Of a stretch of DNA of 64,000 nt, positions 48,880-62,213 are shown in pieces; the first letter of the stretch is position 1, and the number at the start of each line of letters is the position of its first letter. This DNA comes from Erpobdella octoculata (Eukaryota; Annelida; Clitellata; Hirudinida; Erpobdellidae): NCBI GenBank assembly GCA_963978895.1, contig OZ022238.1, positions 49,007,605-49,071,604 of the forward strand, written 5' to 3'. The position numbers and the translations under genes are program-made. The notes under the pieces are model-generated. The model ran no database searches. It saw only the letters and a list, made by a program, of their open reading frames with translations, and was not told where the DNA came from.

Positions 48880-48999
48880 ATTTCTAACAAGACTATGAGT
48901 TTTTCTTTAATAAGGGTAGTGTGTCTTTAATAGCGCTAGTTTATTAAGAAAACAGAAAACCAACTCGCACTGTCAATTTCTCGGTTTACCTGCATCGAG

Positions 49000-49900
49000 A
49001 GATGAAGATGCAAATATAATTTTTCTCTTGTTTAATTTAATTTTATACAACAAGTGTGTTCTGGCCAAATTGGTTCCACGTGTTAGATGTCATAATAAGA
49101 AATTTACAGACATGGCTCCGATCAGATTATGTGTGTGATTTTTGCAACCTGCAAACTGTGTTTGGGCTCGAATCATTGTGGAAATGTTATTAAGTAATTA
49201 ATTACAGCCAGTTTAGTCGTGCTAAAAATTTATTTAAAAAAAGTTTTCAATCATCCTGGAGGGAGTGAAAATCACTTGCGCCCCTCTCCCTAATTGAAAC
49301 GCCAGTCTCTTTTTTTAAAGAGCTCGCGTTTTTCCTTCGATACGAAAAGCAGAAACGGAATAAAAATTTCATTTACTGCCTGCAATTACTCATCCGTTTC
49401 GTAGATTTTGCGTTTTGTTTTTCATTTTGTTGTGCGCTTGAAAGGTTTTATTTTTTAGTATTGTTGTATTTTTTTACAAACTTTTATTTAGGTTACAATC
49501 TCTGTTTGTGTATGTGTGTGTCTTTCGCTGTACACAAATCTTGCAATTAAAATTTAACAAGCTTTTTGACTAGCTAGGAAGCTGAAACTTTCAGCATAGC
49601 TTCATATTGGATGACAATACATGATTCAATAAAAGAAACTTAATTTGAACATCTTTCGTATTTCTAAATCGAGTGTATTTGAAATCAAAGTTTGTGTTGA
49701 AAAACTCGTTTTTTCCTATACTTGTTTCAACATCCGTCCGTCCATCCATCCATCCAACCATCCATTTTATTTTCTAGCACGACGGATCGTTTCTACTCAT
49801 CTCCAGCGACTTTTAGTAAGGTCTGAGCTGAGTTTCTTCCACCAATACAGTTTTACATCCACAATGGCATCATGGATATCTTTTTTTTACCGTAAGAAGT
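49000..49900. other. intronic, no gene seen
   Basis: AT-rich DNA inside the 4.4-kb intron of the unrecognised minus-strand gene. A CCAT/CCGT tetranucleotide patch lies at 49734-49763. Confidence 0.4.
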
Positions 49901-49906
49901 AAGAGA

Positions 49907-50097
49907 TAGAGTACTGCACGGGCCTGACCGGGCCGTGATTTTTAGGGTCTTCAAACGGGTCGGGACAGGAACGGGCCGAACCAAACTTGTTGTGTTAATT
50001 GTAGGGATTTTATGCCTGCAACAACGGATCGGGCCGGACTTGGCCTGGCGACTTGTCGCGGACCGGGCCGCAAAAATTCAACCCGTGCAGTACTCTA
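49907..50097. mobile_element. 191-bp MITE with perfect 16-bp inverted ends
   Basis: Begins TAGAGTACTGCACGGG and ends with its exact inverse. The flanks GTAAGAGA (49899-49906) and GTAAGGGA (50098-50105) are an 8-bp target duplication with one mismatch. The interior is rich in CGGGCC/ACCGGGCCG phrases and holds no coding sequence. The hAT-type target length and the repeat-rich interior recall the TAGGGATGTCAC family. Confidence 0.88.
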
Positions 50098-50104
50098 GTA
50101 AGGG

Positions 50105-51597
50105 AGATTCAAAAACAGGGACTGACCTACAGAGTGCAGTATATTCACGCCATCACTGAGGTCGGATGTTTTTAAAAAAAAATATTCTTCGTTGTGATTT
50201 TTCTTTAAATTTGTATTGTTTGAAAAACAACTATTCCTAATGAATAATATAATATTATGTTTTTAATTATTTCTTTCTTTAATTTTTAAATATTTGCTCA
50301 CACATACACACACGCGCGTGTTTCAAATAAACATACACACGCGTTTCAAACCCACATACATACAGTGTTCCAAATATACAAACACACAAACACACACACA
50401 CACACGTACTTACAGAAAACATACATTCATTTTTTTCTCTACCCACCCACCCAATCAATCTCCGACATATGACCTCTGTACAGCACCCATTGACCCGTTT
50501 ACAACAGTGAAACATCTTCCATCCTTACCAGGGCCAGCCACCAGCAGACACGTGCCACAAGAGATTTACTACCTGACACTGACCCCCACCTCCTTGCATC
50601 CGCGGGTAATGGCCCCGAACAAAATGATGCTTTCGTGATTTCAGGCTTTTTTTGTCTTTCGGTGTTACGTTAGTTATATGTAGAGTGACAAATTAAATTT
50701 AAATTCGATACAGTGAATTGCGAATCAAAAATATGTTTACGCGTCTGTAAAATGTAAAGCTTAAATAGCAAGTGTAAAGTGTAAATAGTAAGTTTAAACT
50801 GGGAAACTAAATTTTCTAGCGTAAAACAATAATTTTTAATGTAAATAAATTTTTAATGTAAATAAATTTTTAAGCGTAAAATAAAACTGTAAGCTCTTTA
50901 ACGAATAACTGAAGAAGAAAAAAACAGATTTAAAGAACATAAAACGTTCTAATGGTTTTTGTAAACTAAAATTTCTAGTAGCTGTAAATTTTGAAATTTT
51001 AATCTGAAGCAAAAAATGAAGTGCAAAAACACGATGTTTTAAACAGAAATGCACGTGTATGTAAAAAGTTGATGTAAAGTGTTACATTTCTTGACAGATT
51101 ACACAATTTTTAAAGATAAGCGGTAACGAAATTTGGGTTTCTGGGTTTCGACCAAAGCCTAATCAGATCAACAAATTTGAGTAAGGACGATGGGGAGACT
51201 GAAAAAAATACAATAAAAATAACAATGGTCAAATTAAACCATTAAAAACCAATCGACAGAACAACTAGCTAGAAATAGTAGGTAATTAAGAATAAATTAT
51301 TCAAAAAAATGTTGTTCCGGCTTGGGGGTCGGGAGGGACTTCTCCTTTGACCCACCTACAGTTTTTTTTCTAATTTTAGCTTTTTTGAAGTACATTACGA
51401 AAGTAAAAAATTATAAAACTATCAACAATGAACACGTTTTCTCTCCGGAAAGTAAGTTATTTTCAGATTCATTTCCTCGATAACAATAGTACTAAGTAAT
51501 GAAAACGGGATTTCAATTGCACCTTCAAATAGTAATTTAAAGATATAATACAAATTCTGTTATTTTTACCGTTTCCCGCGCACAGGTAACCACTCAC
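50105..51597. other. intronic, CA-rich tract, no gene seen
   Basis: Contains a CA-rich low-complexity stretch at 50297-50410 and otherwise AT-rich DNA with TAAATTTT-type repeats near 50800-50900. No gene recognised. Confidence 0.4.
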
Positions 51598-51673
51598 CTG
51601 CATTACTCGGTATAACTATAGACTTGGAACGAACGAGGGCTGTCTTCTTGTGTGACCAATTATGAAACGATGG
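51598..51673 (-). CDS. penultimate exon of the same unrecognised gene
   Basis: 76 bases between an acceptor GCATTGACAG and a consensus donor CAG|GTGAGT, encoding PSFHNWSHKKTALVRSKSIV and then IPSNA, ending in phase 1. It joins in frame to the exon at 47197, leaving a 4.4-kb intron. Upstream exons should lie at higher coordinates on the minus strand, but I could not identify them. The entry phase of this exon is assumed, not proven. Confidence 0.5.
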
Positions 51674-52254
51674 CTGTCAATGCGGTAGGTGTATTTAATT
51701 ATTCTTGTTGTACGTATGCCAGAGTCCTGCTATTAGTTATTTATATCGCCTAAATTGGAGCCAATAAATTATCTCGAAGGGGATGATTAAAAGTGGAATA
51801 TTTTGTGATACGTGAGTAGAATGAAAAAAATGTTCTTCTAAAAGTGTTTTTCGACCGCGGGATAATCCTTTTTTGTAGAAGTAAAAGAAACTCGTTGCGG
51901 GTTGCAAATGGGTTAGGCTCCCTATGATCACCAGTTTTTATCTGAATATTTTGCGTCCCATCAATTTTACAGAAATTCGCAATCTTATTCGATTCGATCG
52001 CAGTTTCGTGTGAAGCAGGGCCAGTATGGGCAACAATGCCAGTCCTCTCTTTGGGTTAAGAAATATTTATGGGTGTCTAACGTATGTTCGCGGTGTTCTG
52101 GACGGAACAGGGGGCAGACCAAGGTGTCCTTGTAGAATAACGTTCAGATTTCTGAAGCTAGCGCTTATTCCAATTAGGTTTCATAGTGCGGTGGCTTTTA
52201 TTAGTTTTATTCCACCACATCCTTCCCCGTTTCTACGCATGGTGTGTCACATAG

Positions 52255-52440
52255 ACGCCCACGCAAACTCACACGATCCTACACACAAACGCTTCTACAC
52301 AGACACACACACACGCTCCTACACACACACACGCTTCTACACAGACACACACACACGCTCCTACACACACACGTTCCTACACACACACTTGCTCCTACAC
52401 ACACTTGCTCCTACACACACACGCACACACACGTGCGTGG
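52255..52440. repeat. CACACA/GCTCCTACAC minisatellite
   Basis: CA dinucleotides regularly broken by CGCTCCTACA and CGCTTCTACACAGACA phrases, giving a degenerate minisatellite of about 20-40 bp. Frames over it (Thr/His/Leu) are artefacts. Confidence 0.8.
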
Positions 52441-52470
52441 CCAATCGAAGCTGACATAATCAAAATTGAA

Positions 52471-52496
52471 TTTCCCGCCGAAACGCCAGCGGGAAA
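52471..52496. promoter_or_regulatory. paired E2F-like sites (inverted repeat)
   Basis: TTTCCCGC and GCGGGAAA face each other across ten bases. Each matches the E2F core. The DNA just right of it (52500-52600) is GC-rich with a GCGCGCGAG patch, so a promoter is possible, but no gene start was assigned to it. Confidence 0.3.
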
Positions 52497-52826
52497 TGAA
52501 GTTTAGTTGCAGAGGAGCGCGCGAGTGTGTGCCGTGCTGGATTGCTCGAAGCTGGAATGCCGAAGTTTAAGGACGTGCTTGGCAGACTTTAAGCGTCACA
52601 GCCGTAGAAATTACAATTCTCAATTGAATCTGTATAATTGTGATGGTTATTTAACGTTATTTTTAAAAAATAAGTATGTATGTATATTCTAAAGTATATT
52701 TTATGAACGAATTTGAATAAAACTTATCTAGTTTTTCATGTTATTGAATAGTTTAATTTTAAAATTTGGAAAAAAACAATATATATATCTTTGAGACATG
52801 CTCTAAGAAATACAACTCGTCATTTA

Positions 52827-52827
<1 letters not shown>

Positions 52828-52907
<80 letters not shown>
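52828..52907. repeat. (TA)n microsatellite
   Basis: About 40 TA units. Confidence 0.95.
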
Positions 52908-52909
<2 letters not shown>

Positions 52910-52910
<1 letters not shown>

Positions 52911-53420
52911 TACGCGGGGAGCACAAGGTGCATGCTTTTCCACAACGGATATCTTGAAACAGATGTCAACTTGTTATAATCAGCTTTGTTTTTCGGCATA
53001 ATTCCATCCGTTTTTGGTCTTCTGTCTTATATAAAACTGATTAAACATGAAATAATTTAATGGAAAAAAAATTTCTCGATTAAACATAAAATTATTAGAT
53101 CGATTTAAAACGAGAGAAATATTTTTTGTTGAGCTAAAAAGCATTACGAACATTAAAAATTTTAAAGGAGGCTTGATTTGGAAAATTTGCTCGGTTCATC
53201 AAACGAAGTTATAATATTATCGCTTATTGGAGGTCAGTTGGAATTTGATTTATTGATACGGCAATGATATAACCAATCAAATATTTTATCGATTAACTAT
53301 TAAACCAGTAATTATCTTAATTATTAAGAACATAATAAACATTAACATTTTTATGATACAATTCAATTGTATTTTCTGCATAAAAACTAGCCATTACGGC
53401 ATCAATAGCTCACCAACTCT
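52910..53420. other. no gene seen
   Basis: AT-rich DNA without recognisable features. Confidence 0.4.
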
Positions 53421-53423
53421 TAT

Positions 53424-53612
53424 TCGCCCATTCTTCCTATTCGCACATTCTACTTTCTCGTCCATTCTTCCTATTCGCACATTCTACTTTCTCGTCCATT
53501 CTTCCTATTTGCACATTCTATTTTCTCGCCCATTATTCCTATTCGCCCATTCTTCCTATTCGCCCATTTTTCATATTTTCCTATTCTACTTTCTTGCCCT
53601 ATCTTTTCTTCT
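53424..53612. repeat. 34-bp minisatellite
   Basis: About four to five copies of a 34-bp unit containing CCATTCTTCCTATTCGCACA and TTCTACTTTCTCG. The right copies are shortened. Confidence 0.85.
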
Positions 53613-53914
53613 TTAAGCATATCAAACCACAATCGAAATGAAACTATTTACTCCTAGATTTCAAGTCACTGACCAGACGACAAAAGCAAGGCACACCTGT
53701 ACGAATTGATCTAGGTGTGATGGAACTTCCGACCAATAGAACCCCGGCCACCTGAACCACGTGATGCCACCACGCCGCTGCCTGGTCGCCCCTCAGAATA
53801 CTTTCATTGAAAATGTCATCAGACTGTGCGAGAACCAGAGTTAGTTCATATTATTATCATACCATTATGTGAAAATTCGTACTGCTAAGAGCATTGCAAC
53901 TTACCGTTTATCTT

Positions 53915-53920
53915 TCTCTT

Positions 53921-53985
<65 letters not shown>

Positions 53986-54035
53986 TTCTCTCTCTTTTTT
54001 CTCTCTCTTTCTTTCTCACTTTCCTTTTCTGTCTC
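53915..54035. repeat. (CT)n microsatellite
   Basis: CT dinucleotide array with a T9 interruption near 53977. Confidence 0.92.
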
Positions 54036-54204
54036 TTGTTTCAAGCACATAAGCCAGTCAAAACAAAGATTAATTGAGGACTACCTTTAAACCAATTGTA
54101 AGTTTCCGCCATTGACGGATGATCAGACAAACGTTTTGACTTGACCGGCGGTCTTGCTTGTTTGCTTGCTTGAATGTTTGCAAACCATATAAGAGATGTA
54201 TTAA

Positions 54205-54350
54205 TATTTGAATACATTCATATAAAAATGTGTTGATATTTTAATACATCCATATTGAGATGTGTAGATATATGAATACATCCATATAAAGGTGTGTAGA
54301 TATATGAATACATCCATATAGGGAAGTGTTGGTATTTGAATACATCTATC
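54205..54350. repeat. 32-bp minisatellite, about five copies
   Basis: The phrase AATACATCCATATA recurs at 54211, 54243, 54275, 54307 and 54339, exactly 32 bp apart. Confidence 0.9.
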
Positions 54351-54637
54351 GATCGGTATATAACAATTGTTTTTTTTATAAATAACTTCCACAACTATTG
54401 ATTTTCCCAAATAAATAATGTTTTGTCTCTTCCCGACATTCATCAAATGCTGTTTTTTTCCAATCTCCATGCGCTGTATATTAATCTGCGTCCGAGTTAG
54501 CGCCACCATGTCTAATGTCTCATTCCAGGAGTCAATTTCACGAAATGGCGTGTCACTTTTCTCCAAAATGCTTCTTACAACAGACCACCATCTTTGTCAT
54601 CATTATTATTAATAAAAACACTTTTTCTACAATCTGA

Positions 54638-54900
54638 AACATACACACACACACACACACACACACGTACATACACACTCGCGTCAACGCGCAAAGACAG
54701 ACACACACAAATCACATTACAAAGCAATGACAATTTTTACAGAGGGCATCCTATAAACATCGATATAAATGTAGTTTTGCTAATTTCTTATAGAACGAGC
54801 TGTCAGTTGGCTAATGTTGGCTGAAACTGCTTCTTTAGCGTTGACATTATATCTTAACTATGGGCTCAACACACACACACACACACACAAACACAAACTA
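54638..54900. repeat. (CA)n patches
   Basis: CA-rich at 54640-54710 and a purer CA run at 54869-54893, with ordinary DNA between. Confidence 0.75.
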
Positions 54901-55795
54901 TTATTGTAAAAACTTATAATACATTTTTTCACGTAAACAGACATTTTTTTATCCATGTTGGGGAAACGTTAATGCTGTAGTAAATGAATAGTTTAATTAA
55001 ACTTAATGTAATACTGTTTTAAATATCTTTGAATTGATTGCAAGATTTTACAAATACAATGATCAAAAAGAGCTAAATAATCATATTGAAAACAACTTTT
55101 TAAAAATTTACGTTTTTGCAACAAATGTGGACCAAATTATTAACATTTTTGTTTTCCAGGAAAAACAGAAAAGAAAATATTTTTGAATATTTTAATAAAA
55201 ACGCTTTTGTACTTAGGAAGTATTTTTATAAACAAAGAAGCAAAATAAATTGATCAAAAGTGATTTATTATGACAGATTACGTTTTAGTATATTTACTTA
55301 GTTGAAATCCTGATTAAATCAGGATTTTCATTATTTTGAATCATTTAAAATGTTTTCACAGAATTTCAATGAGCCTGTTGAAAAACCAAAAATTAAATTT
55401 TAAGTAAAAAAAAATGACCTTCAAACAGTCATGGAAATGTCTTTTTTGGGTATCAAGTGATCCCTCAATACCCCTTGACGGCGTGGAGGGACGACCCTGC
55501 TCTTCCCTGGTATCCATCGACCAGCCATTCGGGCAATAATTAGTTCAGCCCCCCCCCCACTTCGATAAGCTCTCGTACTCCTATGTGTCCGCGTTCTGTG
55601 GAAGTGGAAGTGCTGCTGCTTCCTTTGCGTTTCCGCATTTCCATAAAACTTCCGTAATTTAAAAAAAAAACTCAATTGTTTTTATTTTATTTTATTTGTG
55701 CATTGTTATAAAAATTTCTAAATATTTTTTTTTAATTAACAAAATTTCTGCGTCGAAAAAAACTAATTTCAATGGAAAAAGTCGTCTGTAAGATC
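54900..55795. other. AT-rich stretch with a GC-rich patch at 55470-55640
   Basis: Mostly AT-rich. The patch around 55470-55640 is much richer in G+C, includes a C9 run, and carries an 84-codon minus-strand frame (55675-55421) with no recognisable domain. It could be an unrecognised exon or an old mobile element. Confidence 0.3.
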
Positions 55796-55796
55796 T

Positions 55797-55877
55797 GTCA
55801 TCATTGTCATCATCATCATCGTCGTCGTCGTCGTCGTCGTCAACCTCATCATCATCATTATCATCATCATCACCATG
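55797..55877. repeat. (CAT/CGT)n microsatellite
   Basis: CAT and CGT trinucleotides; the poly-Asp frame on minus is an artefact. Confidence 0.9.
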
Positions 55878-56113
55878 AATTCCCAATTAGATCGATTTTT
55901 CAAATATTAATTTTATAATTTTAACGAGAATTAATTTTTCTTTCCTAATTGGTCCATTAGTCATTATTAAATGGATTTTTTTTTAAATCAGAAAATAAAA
56001 GTTTTCATAATTGAGGTAAGAAACACATGGATATCTTTCGTGTGAGCGTTTGAAATTTTTTAGAGGAGGTATCTACTTATTGACCTGTCATATATACGTA
56101 TATATACAATATG

Positions 56114-56116
<3 letters not shown>

Positions 56117-56197
<81 letters not shown>
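56117..56197. repeat. (TA)n microsatellite
   Basis: About 40 TA units. Confidence 0.95.
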
Positions 56198-56199
<2 letters not shown>

Positions 56200-56542
56200 G
56201 ATAAACATTTTGTTGTTCAAAATTTTGTTTCTTTCTCCGCTTTGAGTAAAAAAAGTATAAAAAGTTAGTTATCAAGAAATATACAATCGTTTTGCGAAAA
56301 ATACTTCTTGAAGTTCAAACAAAAGAATTTAATAATTTTTTTTGAAAAATAACAACTTAAATACGCTTTAATGATTCAATTCGATAACACCAAATAAAAC
56401 CACGCTTGAAATGTTAAAAGCTTTTTCTTACAGTATAATCAGATTTGCAGATTTGCCCAGCTAATGAATTAATCGGTGGTATTAACGCTGTGAGAGAATT
56501 AAAATGGAAACTCTATAAGTATTCTGCTTTTGTCTTCATCTC

Positions 56543-56830
56543 TAGCTTTCTTTTTTTTCTCCCTTTCTTTCTCTCTCTTTCTCTCCCTCTCTCCCTTTCT
56601 CCCTCTTTCCCTCTCTCTCTCTCTCTTTCTCTCTTTCTCTTTTTCTCTTTTTTTTTATTTTTCTTTTTCTTTCTTTCATTCTCTCTTCACCCATCCGTTC
56701 TTTGTTTGTTTCTTTCTTTCTCTCATTCTCTCCTTCTATCCCTCGTTAACTTCTTCTTCACTTTTTTAGTTTTAGAACTCTTTTCATTTCTTTCTTTCTT
56801 CCTTCCTTTCTTTTTTTTCTCCATTGCTAT
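56543..56830. repeat. CT/TTTC polypyrimidine tract
   Basis: About 290 bp, nearly all pyrimidine, ending about 150 bp upstream of the first visible channel exon. The frame through it runs into the PAS exon, but the Phe/Leu/Ser part is not protein. Confidence 0.85.
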
Positions 56831-56977
56831 TTATATCTTGAATAGATATCGACTGTTCATTTTTCTACTCTTCATTTCTCAATTTGTTTTTTGTTTTTAT
56901 TTTTCTCAGCTCAGCTCTGACTGTTTACCATCATTCCGCAATTAGACAAAAAAAAACAACACCATTTTCGTTTTCAG

Positions 56978-57208
56978 ATGCTAATTTCGTAGTAGCCAAC
57001 GCGCGAATCGTCGACCACCCGATCGTCTTCGCTAGCGAGGGATTCTGCTCACTGACCGGCTACAGTCGCTACGAGCTCCTCCAGAAGTCGGCTAACTTGT
57101 CGATCATGAACGGCGACCTGACTACCCAAAACTCGACAGATCGGCTACAAGCGATGCTTGACAGTGAATTGTTGGAGCACACAGAAATACTGCTGTACAA
57201 GAAGAACG
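56978..57208 (+). CDS. EAG-type voltage-gated potassium channel (KCNH), PAS exon a
   Basis: First visible exon of a plus-strand gene for an EAG (KCNH1/KCNH5-like) channel, which carries outward K+ current in excitable cells. The acceptor CGTTTTCAG is at 56969-56977; the donor GTTAGA follows in phase 1. It encodes the N-terminal PAS (eag) domain: ANFVVANARIVDHPIVFASE, GFCSLTGYSRYELLQKSA and ELLEHTEILLYKKN, which align by eye with EAG NAQIVDxPVVY, GFCKLSGYxRAEVMQKS and EILMYKKN. The first exon, with the conserved N-terminal cap, should lie upstream but was not found. The visible exons are 56978-57208, 57778-57903, 62688-63013 and 63368-63866. Confidence 0.9.
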
Positions 57209-57777
<569 letters not shown>

Positions 57778-57903
57778 CCAAACCAATGTGGCTCTCCATA
57801 AAGACATCGCCGATCAAGAACGAGAAAGACATAACGGTCCTCGTCCTGGTCATAACTAAGGACATCACATCTTCCAAACATCCCATCGAGCTGGACACTG
57901 GAG
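57778..57903 (+). CDS. EAG-type potassium channel, PAS exon b
   Basis: 126 bases from acceptor CCTACAG to donor GTAAGA, phase 1 in and out. It completes the PAS domain: KPMWLSIKTSPIKNEKDITV, LVLVITKDITSSKHPIELD, equivalent to the EAG segment [20 protein letters not shown] and its DITAFKQPIED end. Confidence 0.9.
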
Positions 57904-59384
57904 GTAAGAGACAGAATCAGATTTTGTATGCGAGAAATACTGGGACAAGAAAAAAAGAGATAGAGATGTGGAGAAAAATAGAGTGAGATTGAGTTAGAAT
58001 GAGTGAGGTGGAATGAAATGGAGTGAGGTAGATGTAGGTGGATTGAGGTGGAGATAAAATAAATAAAAAAACATGTGAGTCGTAAAAAACAAGGTTTTTA
58101 AACAAGTCCATTATATATGTGTCGGCTTCTCATTTATTGTAAAAAATCTTTTAAAATTACATTTTTTGAATTTACATATGCAAGGAATTATTTAATTGTA
58201 TTTTATTTGTTTTTATTTGAAAACATAGACAATTATTATTTTTAATTACAAAAATTGCTTTTTTCAAAAACTTTTCAAACTTTAATCAAATGCATTATCA
58301 TGAGGAACAAGCCTATTTTTCGAAGTTTAGCCCGATTATATATATATGTGTGTGTATAGTATATATATAATATTTGCTCAGCGCTGGCGCCAGCGATTCC
58401 TCGTGAATGAGTAATAATAATAATCAATGATGGAAACTCACAGACATATTCGACATTAGACATATTTTCAACTTTCTTAATTTAATTTCACGAATAACTA
58501 TTTTACCCGACCGTAGCGAAGTGCCGCCATTCCCAGGTCAAGAACCCGTACTTTTCCCGTGCTCTGCGATGTAGTAGTGCCCCTGTCTGAAAAGCTGATG
58601 ATGAGCATTTGTGCCTATTTTTAAGCCACGATTATAAATGATACTTTATGAAAGAGAATTATTTTTGGCAATGTCAATTATATCGGTTTGACCTCGATAG
58701 TCAATATCGTTAACATGCACTTACATGGATATTGATGTTGCCTATAATAACTCCTCCCCCCCCCCGCTCATCCTTATATCGACACAAATTCGCCGACTTT
58801 GACGAGACCGAGAAGGGCGGGGGATTGTTCTGTGATGAATTTGTAGTTGCAGGTCAAGGCCAGGATAGATCCAGGGGAACGGGGGATACATCTCCCACTA
58901 GATTATCGACCAAAGTTTTTCAATTTGTTTTGGAAAATGACCAGAGTTTTTGAATTCTTTTTATCGAAATGTACCTAAGGTTACTCCCTCTGATTTTTAG
59001 GAGAAAAAAGTCTGAAAGTGAGAGAACGTTTTTGGGAAATAGCGTACATGCATTTTCCGATCAGAAATTTCTGGATCCGCTTCTGACGGAGACGGTAAAT
59101 AACCAAACTGGGCAACGAAGAAAGATGTACAATTTGTCGGAAAGAGAACGACAGTTGGACAAGAGATTGGTGGAAGATAAATAAAAACAAATAAAAAGAA
59201 TAAATTAAATACTCAAAACATGAAGTCGAAAATAAAATACCAAGACACAGGTAAAAAAAAACAATGAAATGAACAGAAAAAGTTTAATTTATTTGATTGA
59301 GATTATATGAAAATAATTGGCAAATGGACCTGACGTTAAAAAACATTATTCCGTTTTATATCTCTAATCATTTATTTTTCTATC

Positions 59385-59525
59385 TCAGTTTGTCTTTCTT
59401 TCACTCCCTCTTTCTTTATCTCTTTCATTCTTTTCTGTCTTTTTCTCTATCTTTCATTCTCTCTCTCTTTTACTTTTTCTCTTTCTTTCCCTTCTTTTGT
59501 CCTTTTTACTTTCTCTGTTTCTCAA
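59385..59525. repeat. TTTC/CT polypyrimidine tract
   Basis: Irregular pyrimidine-rich sequence inside the KCNH intron. A C12-14 homopolymer follows near 59670. Confidence 0.75.
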
Positions 59526-59785
59526 TTATCAGCCTCGTCCATGGAGTATCGATCATAGCAATGGGAAGTATAAAACTAACAAATAAACTGCATTATCATC
59601 ACCATCGTCGTCGTCGTCGTCATTTTCAAAATAAATAGAAAGCACTGCTTTACCTCTTCCCTTCCCGCTCCCCCCCCCCCCCCGATACTGTCAATACAAG
59701 AGCACGTGATGAGCTGCAATTATGCATTAGCGGTGATTCCTTCTCCCGCTAATATGCTCAGTTTTTGTGTTGTAGCAGAGATGGA

Positions 59786-59935
59786 CAGGGGTTGAGTTGA
59801 CCCATGGATTGGGTTGGGTTGGGTCGGGTCGGGTCGGGTCCATTTTTTGACACATGCATGGGCTGGGTTGGGTTGGGTTGGGTTCATTTTTTAAAACATG
59901 CATGTGTTGGGTTGGGTTAGTTTGAAAAAGTTGGA
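59786..59935. repeat. (GGGTT)n/(GGGTC)n repeat, possible transposon end
   Basis: Three blocks of GGGTT or GGGTC pentamers separated by CATTTTTTxAxACATGCATG phrases. The layout resembles the hexamer-rich subterminal parts of the TAGGGATGTCAC element, but only one end is visible and no target duplication was found. Confidence 0.55.
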
Positions 59936-60328
59936 AAAAATTAATTTAAAAAAAAAACATTTTAACTGTGGGTAGGGTAAGAAAATTTAACTTTTAAGGT
60001 GGTTTGAGTCTATCACCGACCTAATAGATAATATTTCAATAACATTCAAGCAAACTAAAACAACTTAACTCCTGATTAATTTATTTTTAATTTAAAATAA
60101 GTAAACAATAATTTAATAGTTTAATAATTTGTTCTCATGCTTAACCGGTGGTAGTTAATGTAAAAAATATTTTCCTAAAAATAATTTTGTTTCTTTACTG
60201 AAAAATCATCACAAATTGGCCAATGGCTGATGGTTTTCAATTTTAGGATTTTTATGCAGCATGAACAGGAACAGTCCTAATGTGCTAAACTAAAACATGT
60301 AGTATTATTTGTTGTTATTGTTTTTAAA

Positions 60329-60712
<384 letters not shown>

Positions 60713-61425
60713 ATAGTATTGTAATTATAAATAATTATTCTTGTGAATTACATCTGTTTCCTTTCTTTCATTCAAGTCCACGCAGATTCCGGCATGTCTC
60801 CCCATTGTATTCCTGCCATCAATTTCTCTTCGACATTATATCTTTTCTTTTTCTTATTTAAATTTTTCCTCTTTATTATGATTTTCTCCATTCGTTTTTT
60901 TTTCAAAATGTGCGTTAATGATAATAATAACAAGGATTAGCTCCATTTTGTAAGTTGCCTTGGCTCACCTGTATTACTTGTTATTACACCTGAGCGCTTT
61001 TCATTAGAGGTGCGTTCGGTTGTCACAGTCACATACGTAGTCTGTCTGTGAAGATGACAGCCAGTCTGTTCCTGGAACGAGCGTGAGTGAACTCGCTGTC
61101 GGGAAGTTTCTTTCAGAAAGTTAAAAAATACACACTTTTTTTCATCTATTCGACATCAAAGTAAATTTTTTTGTTAGCTGCTTCGTTTGCATGTATCATT
61201 TGTTTCATCTTTTTATTTTTATTTTCTTTTATTTTTTATAAATCATGAACTTACGATTTGCTAGCTGGAGCAGCATCGGCGCTCGCTCGCTCGATCGCTC
61301 ACAGGTAGAACGGTTTCCATGGCGACGATCGAATATTAGCCGTCTGTCGTTCAAGTTCGAAGCCGAGTTTTATTAGTCGCCTCAGGGGATCACGTGACCG
61401 CGTCGTTTTGTTGCAGGATACTTTT

Positions 61426-61530
61426 TGTTGTTTCTCTCTCTCTCTCTCTCTTTCTCTTTCTCTCACTCTTTCTCTCTCTCTTTTTTTTCTTTCTTTTTTC
61501 TTTCTTTCTTTTTCCTTTCTTCTCCTCGTT
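61426..61530. repeat. CT/TTTC polypyrimidine tract
   Basis: CT run followed by TTTC units. Confidence 0.85.
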
Positions 61531-61737
61531 CTTTATTTTTTTTTACATTTTTTCTACATGGAAACTGCGAGGTGATGGAGGCGGTTGTCATGGTAACTAC
61601 GGAGGTCGTCATGGTGGTGGTGATCAAAATGATGGCGATTGCAGCTGTGAAAACGACGCCGAATGCTACAGTGATGTTGATGATGATGATGGGAGTTGTG
61701 GTGGGAGTGGATGTGGTTGTGGTGGTGGTGGGGTTGG

Positions 61738-61962
<225 letters not shown>

Positions 61963-62172
61963 CTTCAGCAGTGTTTATGATGAAATTAATGGTGATTGTT
62001 ATGTTCTTGTTTCTATCAAATTAACGACTAATCGAAAAGTAGCACAACTTCACCACAGGAAACCACAAGTAATATAACGGTCAAGGACACTCGGTACAAT
62101 ATAAAGTATCATAATCGCTAATAAAGATTAAATAAAATACTTATTAAAAGTCAACAACAGTGTTCTCTATAT

Positions 62173-62175
<3 letters not shown>

Positions 62176-62211
<36 letters not shown>
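62176..62211. repeat. (TA)n microsatellite
   Basis: About 18 TA units. Confidence 0.93.

Positions 62212-62213
<2 letters not shown>

Noticed and set aside
53690..53830. Minus-strand frame of about 45 codons in a GC-richer patch
   Set aside because: No domain, no splice signals in phase with neighbours; probably an old repeat.
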